Below, piece after piece: positions 45,261 through 56,770 of a DNA stretch of 64,000 nt. The position numbers were made by a program, and so were the translations under genes. The stretch is from Seminavis robusta (taxonomy: Eukaryota; Bacillariophyta; Bacillariophyceae; Naviculales; Naviculaceae). The stretch lies in the NCBI GenBank assembly GCA_903772945.1, contig CAICTM010000194.1, forward strand, positions 30,098-94,097, given 5' to 3'. The notes under the pieces are model-generated. The model did no database searches. It saw only the letters and a program-made list of their open reading frames with translations, and had not been told where the DNA came from. Each line of letters begins with the position of its first letter. Within the stretch, counting starts at the first letter, position 1.

Positions 45261-45517
45261 GGTCGACAATTAATTATTGGTCGAAGTGTGGGTTGAGAGA
45301 AAGATCCAATTCTCTGCTGCAGAAGGGTTAGAGTTTCCAGCCAAGATCGTTCTGCGCGTTCATCTCTCACCTCGAGGAAGGTTTTGATCATTCCTGTTTT
45401 CCGCTACAATAAGCCGAGCCACTGTCTAGTAGCTACCGGTAGGAGCAAGCATCGGCCTGACTGATTAGTTCAGTGCATCAAAGCGTCTTTGTGCCATTAC
45501 TTGTTTCGGGGGTCAGA

Positions 45518-46475
45518 ATGGAGCCTTTGGCTCAGCACCTACCGTACGCAAACGACTCCGTCGATCTACAAGCGAGGATCAAACCAGTACCGACACAGAA
45601 GAAAATCAGCAACCTGCCAAGCGCCCCAAGAAGGACGCAGCAGATGATTTGGCAAAGGTCCTCCAAAACCGACCCAGTCAATCGAAGGATCAGACAGGAC
45701 AACAAAACCAACAACAAGCTGCCAATAACGCCCCAAGAAGTCTCCAAGCAGATGATTTAATTTGTCCCATCAGTTTGGAGTTGCCATGGGAACCCGTCAT
45801 GGCCGAGGATGGACGAGTCTATGAGCGGGAATGTATTGAGGACCATATCAAAAACAATCCGTGGGATCTCCGGTCACCCATCACAAGAGCAAGGATGGGA
45901 ACCCGGCTATTGCCAGCCATTCAGCACCGAAACACCATTGAGACATTGGTGGAGTCAGGTGCCATTGAGGAAGAATTGGCAGACATTGTGTGTGGAACGA
46001 AGAAGAAAAAGAGAAAAAGAGAATGGAAAATTGTTGGAGGAGGCTGAAGAAGGGGATCCTGAGTGCCATGTATTTATGCGATGAATTATCACATGGCCAA
46101 AAAGGATTCAAGAAAGATCATAAATTGTCCTTCTATTGGTACAAGCGAGCTCACGAGGCTGGGGATGTCAGAGGCACAGCGTCACTGGGGGGTTGTTACC
46201 TGGCTGGTGATGGCGTAGCACCTTGCATCTCTCGTGGGTTTGTCCATGTCACTACCGCAGCCAACAAAGGGTCAGACTTGGCAGCATGTTTGCTTGGAAT
46301 GGCAAATGTCAATGGATGGTATGGTATGGTTGTGGACAAAGTTGAGGCCATCCAGTGGCTCGAAAAGGCCACTGACGACGACTGTCTTTATATCGATTTG
46401 AAAAAAGACGCCAAGGACGAAGCTCGGGAATTGTTGAATGACCTAAGAGCCCAAGTACGTCGAACAGGGGCATGA
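45518..46475 (+). pseudogene. U-box plus Sel1-repeat gene, broken copy 1
   Basis: One frame gives a U-box (DLICPISLELPWEPVMAEDG, then YERECIEDHI and MGTRLLPAIQHRNTIETLV); another gives Sel1-like repeats (GQKGFKKDHKLSFYWYKRAHEAGD and SLGGCYLAGDGV) to the stop at 46475. The linker between them needs three frame changes, near 45985 (a GT dinucleotide gain), 46030 (an A-run loss) and 46062. The N-terminal coding frame has no ATG; the ATG at 45518 lies in another frame. The intact paralogue at 54683-55585 shows the expected colinear order. U-boxes recruit E2 enzymes for ubiquitylation and Sel1 repeats bind partner proteins. Confidence 0.75.
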
Positions 46476-46667
46476 GTTGTGTCTCCCTGGTCCTATTTGC
46501 TTAATTGATTCTGCCAGGCATGGCTGCCGGCCAGGCTGTCGTGATTGCGCTGCACAATTGCAGAAGCGCCATTGAAGAATTCTCTATAGATTTTTGAGGT
46601 ATTGTACATGTATTACGTGTTGGACAGTCATTCTTGGCCTGCCACTTAGCATAGCTTTAGTAAGCAT

Positions 46668-47303
46668 GATGGATACAGATCAGAGCATCCAGAATTTTGT
46701 CGAAGGATTGAGCTTCATCACCGGAGAAAAGATGGGCACCAGACTCTTTCCGGCCATCCAGCATCGAAACACCATTGACATTTTGGTGGAGCCGGGTGTC
46801 ATTGATGGAGATTTGGCTGACACGTGGAATGAAAAGAAAGAGCAACACAAGAAACATGGAAGAATTGTTGAAGAAAGCAGAATGATATGAATGTTATGTA
46901 TCATTCAGGACTTTATTATGCTCAGGGTCAGAAAGGTTTCAAGAAAGATTTCAAATTGGCTTTGCAGTGGTTGGAGAAAGCTCACGAGGCTGGGAATGTC
47001 ATGGGCACATTAGTGGGCAAGTACTATCTGCATGGGACAGGTGTGGCCAAGCAACAATCGCTTGGACTTGTTCACCTTGCCGATGCAGCATCCCAAGGAT
47101 CAAACCTTGCGCCCAAAGAATTGGGAATGGCATTTGCCAATGGAACTGGCTTGGACATGGATAAAACAGAAGCCATCCGTTGGTTGGAGAAGTCGCTTGG
47201 GAACTGTCCCCACAAACATCTGAATGCTGTAGGCAGAAACAAAGCCCAGCAGAAACTGGATGAACTCAAGGCATCAGTGCCTGCAAGTTCGTTGACCTCC
47301 TGA
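46668..47303 (+). pseudogene. U-box plus Sel1-repeat gene, broken copy 2
   Basis: Only the end of the U-box survives (MGTRLFPAIQHRNTIDILV); its conserved CPISLELPWEP start is missing, replaced by an unrelated stretch. The frame breaks at 46887, in the same linker as in copy 1, and Sel1 repeats (GQKGFKKDFKLALQWLEKAHEAGN, GKYYLHGTGV) run in another frame to 47303. Tandem with copy 1, same strand. Confidence 0.75.
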
Positions 47304-47555
47304 TCTTGTTTTTCTTCCTTGAATTTGCGGGCTACTACTGGTGAGGGCTCCTGTCATTGTGGACGGGTGGATGGAAGGTTTCTGTTCATGAATATGTGCT
47401 CAGGAGCAGAGGATTCATCTGATTGCTGGATTGTTGTATTCATCTTTCTAGGAAAGTCAGGAGTTGTGGTTGCAAAGATTAATCCTTAACAGTTCTATAT
47501 GTAGCCCGCTAGTAGCCAGCTATCCATAGCCGTGTTGGAGCTACAAAGTCGACAT

Positions 47556-49650
47556 TCATGGTTTCCCGTAGAGACGTCCTGAGGGATCTTTCTTAACGGA
47601 AGAACGCTCTCTGGACTCCCCTAATGGCTGCTCGATGTCACCACGGTTCCAATCTGTGGCTTCCTTGTTATGATGCTTCACAGTTTTGTTTTCGGAGGGG
47701 AAGTGGTGAGTTGGACCAGGGCTGGCCAAAGGAATGGGGCTTTCGCCCAGTCCCACTTTCAGCTCGACGGTTCCTTCCAGTTCATCATCAACGGCGGTGG
47801 CCTGGATTCCGAAATACAGCTCCTTTCTTGGACGCTCAGGGTAACTTCCGTCAACGTGCACTGGATTGACCGGAACGCACTCTTCTTCGGATCGACCCAA
47901 CACTAAGAGATCCCAAGCGGAGCGGGGCACGGGTGGTGGTCGTTCTGACCATTTCCAGTTTCTTGAGCAGAGAAGGATCGGAAGAGTGAAGATCACCGGA
48001 AGAAGCAGCAAGCAGAGGAAAGCAGCGTTGATGCTGGCGCGAACATCTTCCACGGAGACTTTGCCTGGTACAATCTCTCTTGTCAGCACAAAGGCTGCTG
48101 CGATGCTGTTCAGAGCCAAATTGACATGGTTCAGGCGAGTTCGCGGATGCAAGGCGTCGTTGCGAGATGCAATGCCACCGTAGGCCGCTAGCATGAGCGG
48201 CTCAACTTCTAGGCCAGACAACAATGTAGCGGATACAGACTGAAGATTGCACCACGGCAACTCGTCTCCTTGATACTCCGCGAAGTCAACACATCTCAGA
48301 CCAACGTCTATGAGGCAACCAGACGCAGCGCTTGCATTGACGTGGGCTTCAACGTTCTCCTGACTCACAGAAAGGAAGTCGGCGACCTTCAACGTGTTAT
48401 GAGAGTCGATGTAGGGGCACTGACGTGACCACGAGGAAATTGAGTAATAGTCGTTACTGCCTGCCTCTTCAAAGCGGTCTGGCCCCGTGAGGACTGAATA
48501 TTCCACCTGAAGCTCGATACCTTGGGGAATCAGACTCCCGGTTGCATTCAAGCCAAAGCCTACAGTAAACCCGTCGCGAATGCGTTTTCCATACTTCCAG
48601 TCAACACCACGTGACAAAGGCGAGAGTGTCTCGTTCCTCGAGAACTCAATCCAATTTTGCCAGGTGCCGTCAGGAGATTGGACGCCAAGCGGAGAGACGG
48701 ACAAATCTGTGGTAGCGGATTCAACACCGGCAATGAAGATTGTCCAATCCAACACGGCCCACTCTTGGCTTTTCGTCTTCTCTTCAAGGGACACATCCGT
48801 CACTGCAGCTTCGAAGGCACAATCCGGCATGGAAGTCATCGTCTTGTTAGTAAGAACCTCTCCTCCTGGACCGTAAATCGCTCGACTTTCTTCCACTTTT
48901 TGTTCAGTAGGGGCTTGACATTGCACTTGTAGCTCGTGGGTTGGAATCTGCTTTGCGGTGGAATTCTTCCTGAACGGAACTAGATCAGATTGCGCCACAG
49001 CTGTTGAGAGGAAGAGAGGAAGATGTTAGATACCGTACCGTGTTTTGACAACGAGCCAATGCCAGTTGGGATGCAGTAGGGATGAACTTACTCCAGGTAC
49101 CAGAGCTTTCCAAGAAACCTGTGTATTTCAATGTGTCCGGAGGGAAGATAGAAAATCTGCTCAACCCCAAAGCGATGTCATCAGCCTCCTTCAGTAAGAG
49201 GGCGGCGGGAAGGGCAGGTGAGCTCGTGGTTATGACTTCTTTATCTCCAAGGAGCCCATACGTGGGAAGATCATCGGTGACATTTGGACCGAGGAAGAAA
49301 CTATCCTCCAACCCCACTTGGACGCTCACAAAGTCAAGGTACAAGTCAGCAGCAGGATGAGAGAATGTCGCGACCAGCATCACAATGATCGTCCACAATA
49401 AGAGATAACCGTAGCAAGTCCAAGATCCGCCTGTGACTTGACGGTACAATCGAGTCAGGGCTTCCCACAAGGAATTGGGAGGCGAAACCACATCGTACAA
49501 GGGGATTCCTCCGCCGCGTTTCACGGACTCCCACAGCAGATACGGGTACGCAAATCCCAGAACAAACACCAGGAGCTGTGTAGTGAGTTGCCCAGCCAAG
49601 TCGGACAGAACGTTGAAATAGGTAGGCTCAATGTTTTGAATGATCCACAT
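47556..49650 (-). CDS. multi-span membrane protein, function unknown, two exons
   Basis: Exon 1 is 49650-49092 and exon 2 is 49000-47556, with a 91-nt GTAAGT...CAG intron; phases fit and give 667 residues. Hydrophobic spans are visible near residues 22-42 (LLVFVLGFAYPYLLW), 80-100 (YLLLWTIIVMLVATF) and about 545-565 (AAFLCLLLLPVIFTLPILLC). Between the second and third lies a large region with N-glycosylation sequons and Cys pairs, probably lumenal or extracellular. The C-terminal part after the last span is polar. I do not recognise the family and see no enzyme or transporter motif. The 5' end is supported by the ATG at 49650 just ahead of the first span. Confidence 0.7.
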
Positions 49651-50904
49651 CTTGTTCGTTTTTGTGTTTTGTTTCTATAAGGACTGTATCACTTTTTGTG
49701 CTGTCTATACTCGCCTTCGCTTGGTTCATCGTGGATGTTCGGGTCCAGTCATTGATCTGTATGTAGCATGTAGCTGTAGCATGTAGCATCACGTTGGCAA
49801 GACGAACAGAACAATAAGACAAAAACTGGTACGCGTACTCTTTAGCAAATGCAGCAAAAAGTGAGAGAGCTATTTTACTGGGTTTGACAGAGACAAGCCT
49901 CCAGCTAGGCTAGAGTTCTGGTGCCGATTGCTGAGTGCCGAGTGCCGAGTGCAGCGGGCCATGTGCTAAGGGCTTGTTTGGCACAATCTGATGCCCTGTC
50001 ATTGCAAAACGCTGGGGCCACTGCCACCGGTACTACTAACTAAGTATGCACATTTATTGGTGCGAGTTGAGCTCGACAGTCGAGTTGGTTCCAGAAGCCT
50101 GTCTTCACAGACAAATAATAACAAGTAGATACTTTTTAAAATTAAGGAGCGAGGGAGGCTACATTTCTACCTCATCAATAAGATAACTTTATTTTTAGTC
50201 TAGTACTGGAGGTATCTTAACCGATTCAGCCACAGCAACACTGAGTTATTATCTTAGAAGCAGCCCACTCTCAGTATCTTTCATATCTTATTGCCACTAG
50301 CAGCTATTGTCACATATCCCTACTACTAACCATGCCCTCGGACAGCGAGGAGCCACCACCAAAGCTCAAGAAGGCAAAGGTGCAAAGCTAAAATTGATGC
50401 AACCAAAGATGTTGTGGTAGAGAGGCACTCTAAGATTCGGATATGGAGTACTGGGATGTAGATGGTGATGTGGAAGATAATGGGTACTAGCTGCATTCAT
50501 TCCCCACATAGTATTAGTATTAGCTTATGGATTGAGACCTCAGTAGTCGTAGCTTATCTTCCTGGTTCGGGAAATCTGAGTGTCCGGGTTAACCAAACAT
50601 TTCTGAAAAGTTGAGTACTCGGTATCTTAAACCCACTTATCTTAAGCGTGAGTGAGGAGTGTAATGAAAAAAGGGTTACTGGTGCATACATGTATCACCG
50701 TAGAGATTACCGGCACGACCCCCAAAGCGAGAAAGATCCAAAAGAGCTCGCGTGCAGGCCCCGCCGCACCTCTCAAACATCACACACTGCCCGCTCTGCT
50801 GTACAGACGCATGAGCATGCACTCGTCGTTCTACTCGTCTCTTACATGCAGACTGAGCGATGATAGCTAGACTAGTACTGCGTACCGGTATAGTATAACA
50901 TTTT
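49651..50904. other. intergenic with a possible short decayed frame
   Basis: A short frame at about 50332-50391 begins with an ATG and reads MPSDSEEPPPKLKKAKVQS, a composition like the start of a nuclear or transposon protein. It stops at once, so it may be a gene remnant. The region also has AT-rich repeats containing TATCTTA. Confidence 0.4.
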
Positions 50905-52024
50905 CTAAAGACAGGTTCTTCTTTTACCACTACGAGCAAGTAACTTACTCGGCATGGTATCCCTTGAGATCCCAGCCATTGGGAGAATCGACATGTAGTA
51001 GGCGGCATCGTACACACCGCGCTTGGCCAGAGAAAGTGCTTGTGGTGCACATGGTGCTCGCCTTCACCAAGTCTAGGCGCGTACAAGGGATAGAGAGCAT
51101 CCAACAACATCCACATGGGGTACCAAACTGGCGACTTTCCGATTTCTTCGTAATCCACCGCTTTGCACGTTGCCACAGTGGTATCCGGGTGATTGACCAC
51201 GTTGAACCACAAGGTCATTGTCTGACAAATCCACGCCGAGACGTACGAGCAAAAGAGCCCTTGACGTCCAAAAACTAAAAAGGCTGTTGTCATTTCCACC
51301 ATTGGCACAACAAAGGACCATGTATCGAGCACACGCAGCGCAAATGTATCGCAATGCTTGGGCGCAAACTCTTCGTCCACGGTCCGGAAAACCTGGAAAA
51401 AGGAAAAGGCCGCTTCGGTCCCAGCCATGGTGGCCGAATGCGGATCGCGCGGCAAATCGCAGTGTTTGTGGTGGCAGCGATGCTGACTGGCCCACCAAAT
51501 GGGACCTCCCTGATTGGCCGCGCAACCCAAGACCATGATGGCCGCTCGTGTTGCCACGGAACATTTAAAGGCGGCGTGCGCCGCGTAGCGATGCAAACAC
51601 GCCGACATGCAGACAGCAATCTTGAGAAATGCCATGCCATGGCGATTCCCACTAAAACAAGTGGAGACGCCATGCTGGTCACAAACAAGAGCGATGTCAT
51701 GTAGCCCGGAACAGCCAGGACACAGAACACGGTGCGCATTTTGAAGATGAGAAAAGATGCCGCGATATGCACAAAAAGGGCCACCCAAAACCAATACTGA
51801 AGGTCCGCATTTTGTTCCGTTGTGTAAAAGGTAAAGATCGGAGCCACCACGAGAATGCCCATGCCAATTTCATTCACGTGCATGCCTCCACGGCGCCACC
51901 ACGGCGCCTCTTTCGAAACCAAGGGAACAGCATCCTTGCCAGTAACACTCTTACTTGGAATGCTGACAACTGGAGTGGCAGTCGTTGTAACATCCGTCTT
52001 GTAGTTGCATCCTCCTTTTCCCAT
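50905..52024 (-). pseudogene. acyl-CoA delta-9-type fatty acid desaturase, two frame breaks
   Basis: Read from the ATG at 52024, the protein shows membrane-rich N-terminal spans (IFTFYTTEQNADLQYWFWVALFV region), histidine box I (HRYAAHAAF), box II (WWASQHRCHHKHCDLPRDPH) and box III (GEGEHHVHHKH), the pattern of di-iron delta-9 desaturases acting on saturated acyl-CoA in the ER. Two frame breaks occur. At about 51632-51640 the frame shifts in a region reading ATGGCATGGC; either a 5-base duplication or one T missing from the following T-run explains it. Near 51038-51042 one base appears missing, after which VYDAAYYMSILP continues in another frame to a TAG at 50905. All His boxes are intact. It is either a very recent pseudogene or an assembly error in a working gene. 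A cryptic splice donor (GTAAGT) overlaps the last codons. Confidence 0.75.
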
Positions 52025-52570
52025 GATGATGGTCTTTTCGCCAACCACAGAGTTGGCTGTTTAGAATCATGTTGTTTGTGGTTGTTGGTCTGTGGTCGCC
52101 ATTTGATTTCTTCAAAGTGCCAACAAAATCCGTTGCAAGTTGCAAGGGCCTGTTTGGTTTCAGGAGCTGCATGGTTCGGGTCATCTTGACTGCATGTGCA
52201 TTGTACTTGCTCATTCTCCCAAGCTGGCCAAAGATACTAAGATTCATATGCCCACTACTGGGTCGTCTCCGTTTCCAGAAATAAGGTTGAGGATTACCGG
52301 TACAAGAAATGAAACAGTATTCGCGCGCTCCGCGCGCTCATCCCTTTCTTTTTGCTTCGCCCCGAAACCGATTCATGCGAAACTTGTGTGAAAAGCGAGG
52401 CGACTTTCATGTGCATGTACATGCGTTGACTGTATCCCGTCAATACAATACTAGTCAAATACGTAGACTTCTACAGAGGCCTCTAAGTATTGCACGCCGG
52501 GTATAATTCAAACCTCCGCCCCCAACTGTACCCTTACCCCTAAAGCAAGTCGTCTCCGGGAGACGAAATA

Positions 52571-53061
52571 CAGTCAACACTCACTTAAGTTCCGTTTTCT
52601 TAAGTTCCATTACTCTACAAAGTTCCTCTTTTTCAGGTCTGCCCCCCCCCCTGAGTCACTAGTTCTCATGACTGACAAGTGAATGTGCTTTGTGGCAGTT
52701 TGAGACAGTGCTGCCAATCAGGACCCAGCATTCAGATTGTTCATTTATACATATATGAAGTTTCTTCATCTATCTTTCATGACAGGCATCTTAGAGAGCT
52801 CGAAACTAGCTAGCCACATCGCATGTTCTACTGGTCCAACACAATACAGACACCATACATAGGAGCAAAGCAGTTCCACCCCAAGACCGCTTATCTCTCC
52901 TTTACCCCAACAACAATATAATATGACAGGAACCACCCCAAGTGGGTCCTAAGACCACGAACGGGCCGATATGGGGCTCCAAAGATCTAAAGTTCCGTAA
53001 TTCAGCTAAGTTCCGTTTTTTTCTTAATGCTGGGGGGTGGAACTTTAGTGAGTGTTGACTG
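52571..53061. mobile_element. non-autonomous Tc1/mariner or pogo-like MITE, 491 bp
   Basis: Terminal inverted repeats of 23 bases begin CAGTCAACACTCACT at both ends (52571-52593 and the complement of 53039-53061) and differ at one position. Both ends are flanked by TA, the target-site duplication expected of Tc1/mariner-type elements. No transposase frame is present. Internal AAGTTCCGTT motifs recur. Confidence 0.85.
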
Positions 53062-53164
53062 TACAAAGATACTATGTACTTAGATACCGGTAGCTACCAG
53101 GTACCAGGACCGTCCAACGGTTTTCGATAAGGATTTAAAAACATTGAATGTGCCACGACTGACA

Positions 53165-53437
53165 ACATCCTCTTAATTAAACATCCTCTTAACATCCTCT
53201 TAAATCTTCAACTTCCTCTTAAACATCCTCTTAAATATACATCCTCTTAACAACATCCTTTTAAAGCTTCGAAACATACTCTTAAGCCTTCAATGAATTG
53301 AAACACCACAGAAACTTCCTCTTATCACGAATGAACATCCCTAAATAAACATCCTCTTAACAACATCCTCTTAAATACTCAACATCCTCTTAAACATCCT
53401 CATAAATCTTCACATCCTCTTACATCCGCTTAATTAA
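53165..53437. repeat. degenerate minisatellite of ACATCCTCTTAA units
   Basis: More than a dozen variants of ACATCCTCTTAA with spacers of variable length. The pattern is strand-asymmetric (pyrimidine-rich on the plus strand). Confidence 0.85.
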
Positions 53438-54682
53438 CGAGAACCAGGATTTGAGTCAGTCGTGGCAGGTTTTAAAGCCTGAGAAAAGTCCGTCGGACGG
53501 TCCAGGTACAGCTACTAGTGCCGGTGTGCCGGTACCGGTACCCAGGCAGAATAATATGATAAACTGGTCCCATTTGCAATTTTGGATTCTCCGCAAGCCA
53601 GCCAGGCTCAACCATTAAGGTAATTAAGTCTTTTTGTGTTAAGAGACGGTGTGCGCACCGAGTAGAGGCTGGGGGCTCATAAACGTGTATCACCAATCCC
53701 ACGAAAGAAGGTGATCCAAAGCAATAAAGTGACCCCTGAAGCAACAATCGAAGAAATAGTAGTGTACCCAAGCCAAAACAAGCTTAAAGGGTCACTTTAT
53801 CTCTTTGGCTGACCTCCGAACACGGCTGGTCCAGTACATGCGGCAAAAGCAACAAAAGTCGACGTCGTTCGACGCTTCTAGCTAGATCTAGTAGTAGAGG
53901 GAAGCCGCAATCAGAGCGAGTTTGGAGGCCGGAGCAGCCGTGTTGCAACTACATAGTGTTTTCTAAGCAACGCCGCAGCTGTGGCGCTCAATCTCCTTCC
54001 TCTTGTTGACCTCGCGGAGCGGCGGAGTGGCTGCTACTACAACAACAACCATTCCTCGACGACTACACCGCCTTTGAAGCTTGCGCTTGTTGCTACACCG
54101 GTAGTGGTAATATAGACAAATTATAGAACCCTTACTTGTATTTAAGGAGCGTCGTTTCGTTGGGTATCAGTCTCCGGAGCATCGTCATGGTGGAGGGATT
54201 CGATTCGATCCGTCGCGATCCATCGATTGTTGTTGTTGCCGCTGCAGCCAACTTCGCGCCAATTCGAAAAGTGAAAAGACGCCAGCACGAGCCAAAAACG
54301 CGCGACCGCCTCCAGTTCTTCCGCGAACCGTCTCTTAAATACAATACTGAGTGACGAGTCGAGTGACGAGTCGAGGCTGCTTCCTACAAAAGGGTTAGAG
54401 ATTACGACCCCCTCCAAGCAAAGATCCAACAGAGTTCGCGTCCAGCCGGCCTCTGCAGCAGCACTCTACGAAAGCGGGGGCACAAAGCCTTGACACACAT
54501 CATCGACACATGGTCCACTCCATCGTATGAACCACATTGTAGCGACCCAATTCTCAAAGCATTGAGTACTTCGAAGGAACCAATAAGCCAAGCTAGGTCC
54601 TTTTGGAACACTCCAACTTGATACTCTTCAACAAGCACAGGTCTGATTCAGTGTGTGTTTTTGTTTCGTCCTTTTCGCTATC

Positions 54683-55585
54683 ATGGATCGAACTGGCACT
54701 AACAATGAAGAAAAAGAAGAAAAAGAACAAAAAGAAGAACCACCCCAACAACCCCAGCACCCCAAGAAGTCACCGGCCGATGGTTTGATCTGTCCCATCA
54801 GCTTGGAGTTACCATGGGAACCTGTGATGGCGGAAGATGGCCGTGTCTATGAGAGTGTGTGGATTGAATCTCACATCACCAACAATCAGTGGGATCTCCG
54901 GTCCCCCGTCACGAACCAACCCATGGGCAACCGGCTCTTTCCGGCCATCCAGCATCGCAACGCCATTGAGAATCTGGTGAAATCGGGTGCCATTTTCGGA
55001 GCATTGGCTGCCAATTGGAATGAAAAGGTTCAAAAAAAGAAGGAAATGGACGATTTATTGAAGAAGGCAGAGGGCGGTGATGGCCATGCCATGTATATAG
55101 CAGGATTGCATTACGATCAAGGAGCGAACGGTTTTAAGCCAAATCTCCAATGGGCATTCCACTGGTTCAAGAGATCCCATGATTCAAGATATACCAAAGG
55201 GACAGCATTGTTGGGTTGGTACTTTCTGAATGGGTTTGGTGTGACCCCTCACCCATCCCTCGGCTTTATCCACTTGACCAATGCTGCAAATCAGGGGTCC
55301 AACAATGCAGCGTATCAATTGGGAATGTCTTTTGCCACTGGAAGTTTTGGCTTGACTGTAGATTATGCAGAGGCTGTCTACTGGTTTGAGAGATCTATTT
55401 GGGAGTGTCCTCATGACCACTTGTCAGATGCCTGCAAGAACCACGCCCAGCAAATGCTGAATTCCATCAAGAACCCAGGGCCTCCAGCAGCAGGAGCAAA
55501 CGGGACGTTCCCAGTTCAGAATATGATTGCGTTTGCACCTGGGCCACAAAACTATTACGGCAATTCCTATTTGGGGGCGAGGTAA
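54683..55585 (+). CDS. U-box plus Sel1-repeat protein (intact copy)
   Basis: 300 residues from the ATG at 54683; an in-frame GTG upstream is ignored. A charged head (KEEKEQKEEPPQQPQHPKK) leads into a U-box at about residues 33-110 (DGLICPISLELPWEPVMAEDG, MGNRLFPAIQHRNAIENLV). It is followed by Sel1-type repeats (AMYIAGLHYDQGANGF, GTALLGWYFLNGFGV, NAAYQLGMSFATG) and a short Pro/Ala/Asn-rich tail. U-boxes are RING-like folds, stabilised without zinc, that recruit E2 enzymes, so this is a likely ubiquitin ligase; Sel1 repeats would bind the substrate or partner. It is the reference for the two broken copies at 45.5-47.3 kb. Confidence 0.85.
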   Translation: MDRTGTNNEEKEEKEQKEEPPQQPQHPKKSPADGLICPISLELPWEPVMAEDGRVYESVWIESHITNNQWDLRSPVTNQPMGNRLFPAIQHRNAIENLVKSGAIFGALAANWNEKVQKKKEMDDLLKKAEGGDGHAMYIAGLHYDQGANGFKPNLQWAFHWFKRSHDSRYTKGTALLGWYFLNGFGVTPHPSLGFIHLTNAANQGSNNAAYQLGMSFATGSFGLTVDYAEAVYWFERSIWECPHDHLSDACKNHAQQMLNSIKNPGPPAAGANGTFPVQNMIAFAPGPQNYYGNSYLGAR

Positions 55586-56083
55586 ATAATGTTTTGGTAG
55601 AATTTCCAGCTTCTATTTCTAGTAGCTAGCAACCTGTGTTGGGTAATTGCCGAACTCTAAATCGTTCTTGCTTAGTTCGTGGTGCTTGTCGCTCCAATGG
55701 ATATGGCGCCATGGCGTGGGCTGCGATGTTACACCATATATACCGGTACTTATTGCATACCAGAGCAGTGCGAAGCTTCGAGGCGACAACTCGAATTATT
55801 GGGTTCGTAGCATGTAATTGTTGTGTCTGCCAATGGGAATAGATAGCGCTACGCATAGCTAGTTTGCGCCCGGCTGAAGTTGAATACGCCGAATAAATAG
55901 GATTTTGTGTCACACTAATAGCGAGAAACCGCTCATCGTAAGAAGAAGTCCGTAACCCCAATTAATGCGCCATTGAAATTTCTCCCGTTGCATCGCAATC
56001 TAGCTAGCTAGGCATGGATTTACTAGTAGGCGACGTCCCCAGGACCGACATCCTATACGGTGTCTGGCTCGACGAGGAAAGGT
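55586..56083. other. intergenic, no gene seen
   Basis: About 500 bases holding only a short (CTAG)n near 56001. No frame is recognisable. Confidence 0.45.
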
Positions 56084-56770
56084 TTATAGCGGCCAGCCAA
56101 AAACCTGCACTCTCCAAAGAGATACACCCCATCCCATGGCTGATTTTCGTATGGTCAATCTCAAATATTGCAATTTGGGATATTGTAGATTGCTATTGGT
56201 GGAATTGCGTTGGGCCAGTGTATGCATGATATGGAGTGGAGTTTTGGATTTAACTCCTGGACTTTGTCCCGATGTTCCTTCGGACGCCAAGACAAAGGCA
56301 TTTGTTGGCTGTGCTGCTGCTGTATCGTGCAGAGTGTACCATACGAGATTGCTCATGGCCGCTTCGATCAAGTAGTCTTTGGAATAGGCGGCTTCCCAAT
56401 CGAGTACAATGGACGTGACTTGTACTGGAAAATGAAACGACAGCATCACTTGATGATGGCCTTGAATGGCAGTCCCATGCATGTCACTAGCGGCCTGCCA
56501 TCGATCTTTCAACCAGTCGGTACCACCACGCAGCATCACTTCCGGGGGTCCCAAATTCCCACGGACATCTGTCGTAATCTTGGTAGTGTTCAAAGTGGAC
56601 AACAGCATCGGTGGTGGTTTGGGAATGGCTGGAATCGGAGTCAAGGAGGACACGTAGAACATTAATGCAAACGACGTGGCCGCCAAACCGATCCCTCGAC
56701 ACAACACCCATTTCTTTCGCTTGCCTTTGGTGATGGAGGACACCTTATTAGTACTGCCGATGCGCACCAT
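56084..56770 (-). CDS. type II membrane protein with F5/8C (discoidin)-like domain
   Basis: 228 residues. Residues about 25-45 form a hydrophobic span (GIGLAATSFALMFYVSSL) after a basic head (KGKRKK), so the C-terminus is likely lumenal or outside. The remainder fits a galactose-binding-like jelly roll of the F5/8 type C kind: DRWQAAS, VMLSFHFPVQVTSIVLDWE, then YLRLTIRKSAMGWGVSLWRVQVFG as the last strand. Such domains bind carbohydrates or lipids. Cysteines that usually close the fold are not evident, so the assignment is moderate. Single exon. Confidence 0.65.
   Translation of the reverse strand: MVRIGSTNKVSSITKGKRKKWVLCRGIGLAATSFALMFYVSSLTPIPAIPKPPPMLLSTLNTTKITTDVRGNLGPPEVMLRGGTDWLKDRWQAASDMHGTAIQGHHQVMLSFHFPVQVTSIVLDWEAAYSKDYLIEAAMSNLVWYTLHDTAAAQPTNAFVLASEGTSGQSPGVKSKTPLHIMHTLAQRNSTNSNLQYPKLQYLRLTIRKSAMGWGVSLWRVQVFGWPL

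Larger units (their letters stand above)
52025..54682. other. gene-poor region with a MITE and a minisatellite
   Basis: No supported protein gene. It contains a 491-bp terminal-inverted-repeat element (52571-53061), a 12-bp minisatellite (53165-53437) and GGTACC palindromes. A short frame near 54187-54354 could be part of a 5' UTR or a small protein; I cannot support it. Confidence 0.5.

Noticed and set aside
51073-51564. Alternative minus frame inside the desaturase region
   Set aside because: It is a shadow of the His-box frame, and none of its segments match desaturase motifs.
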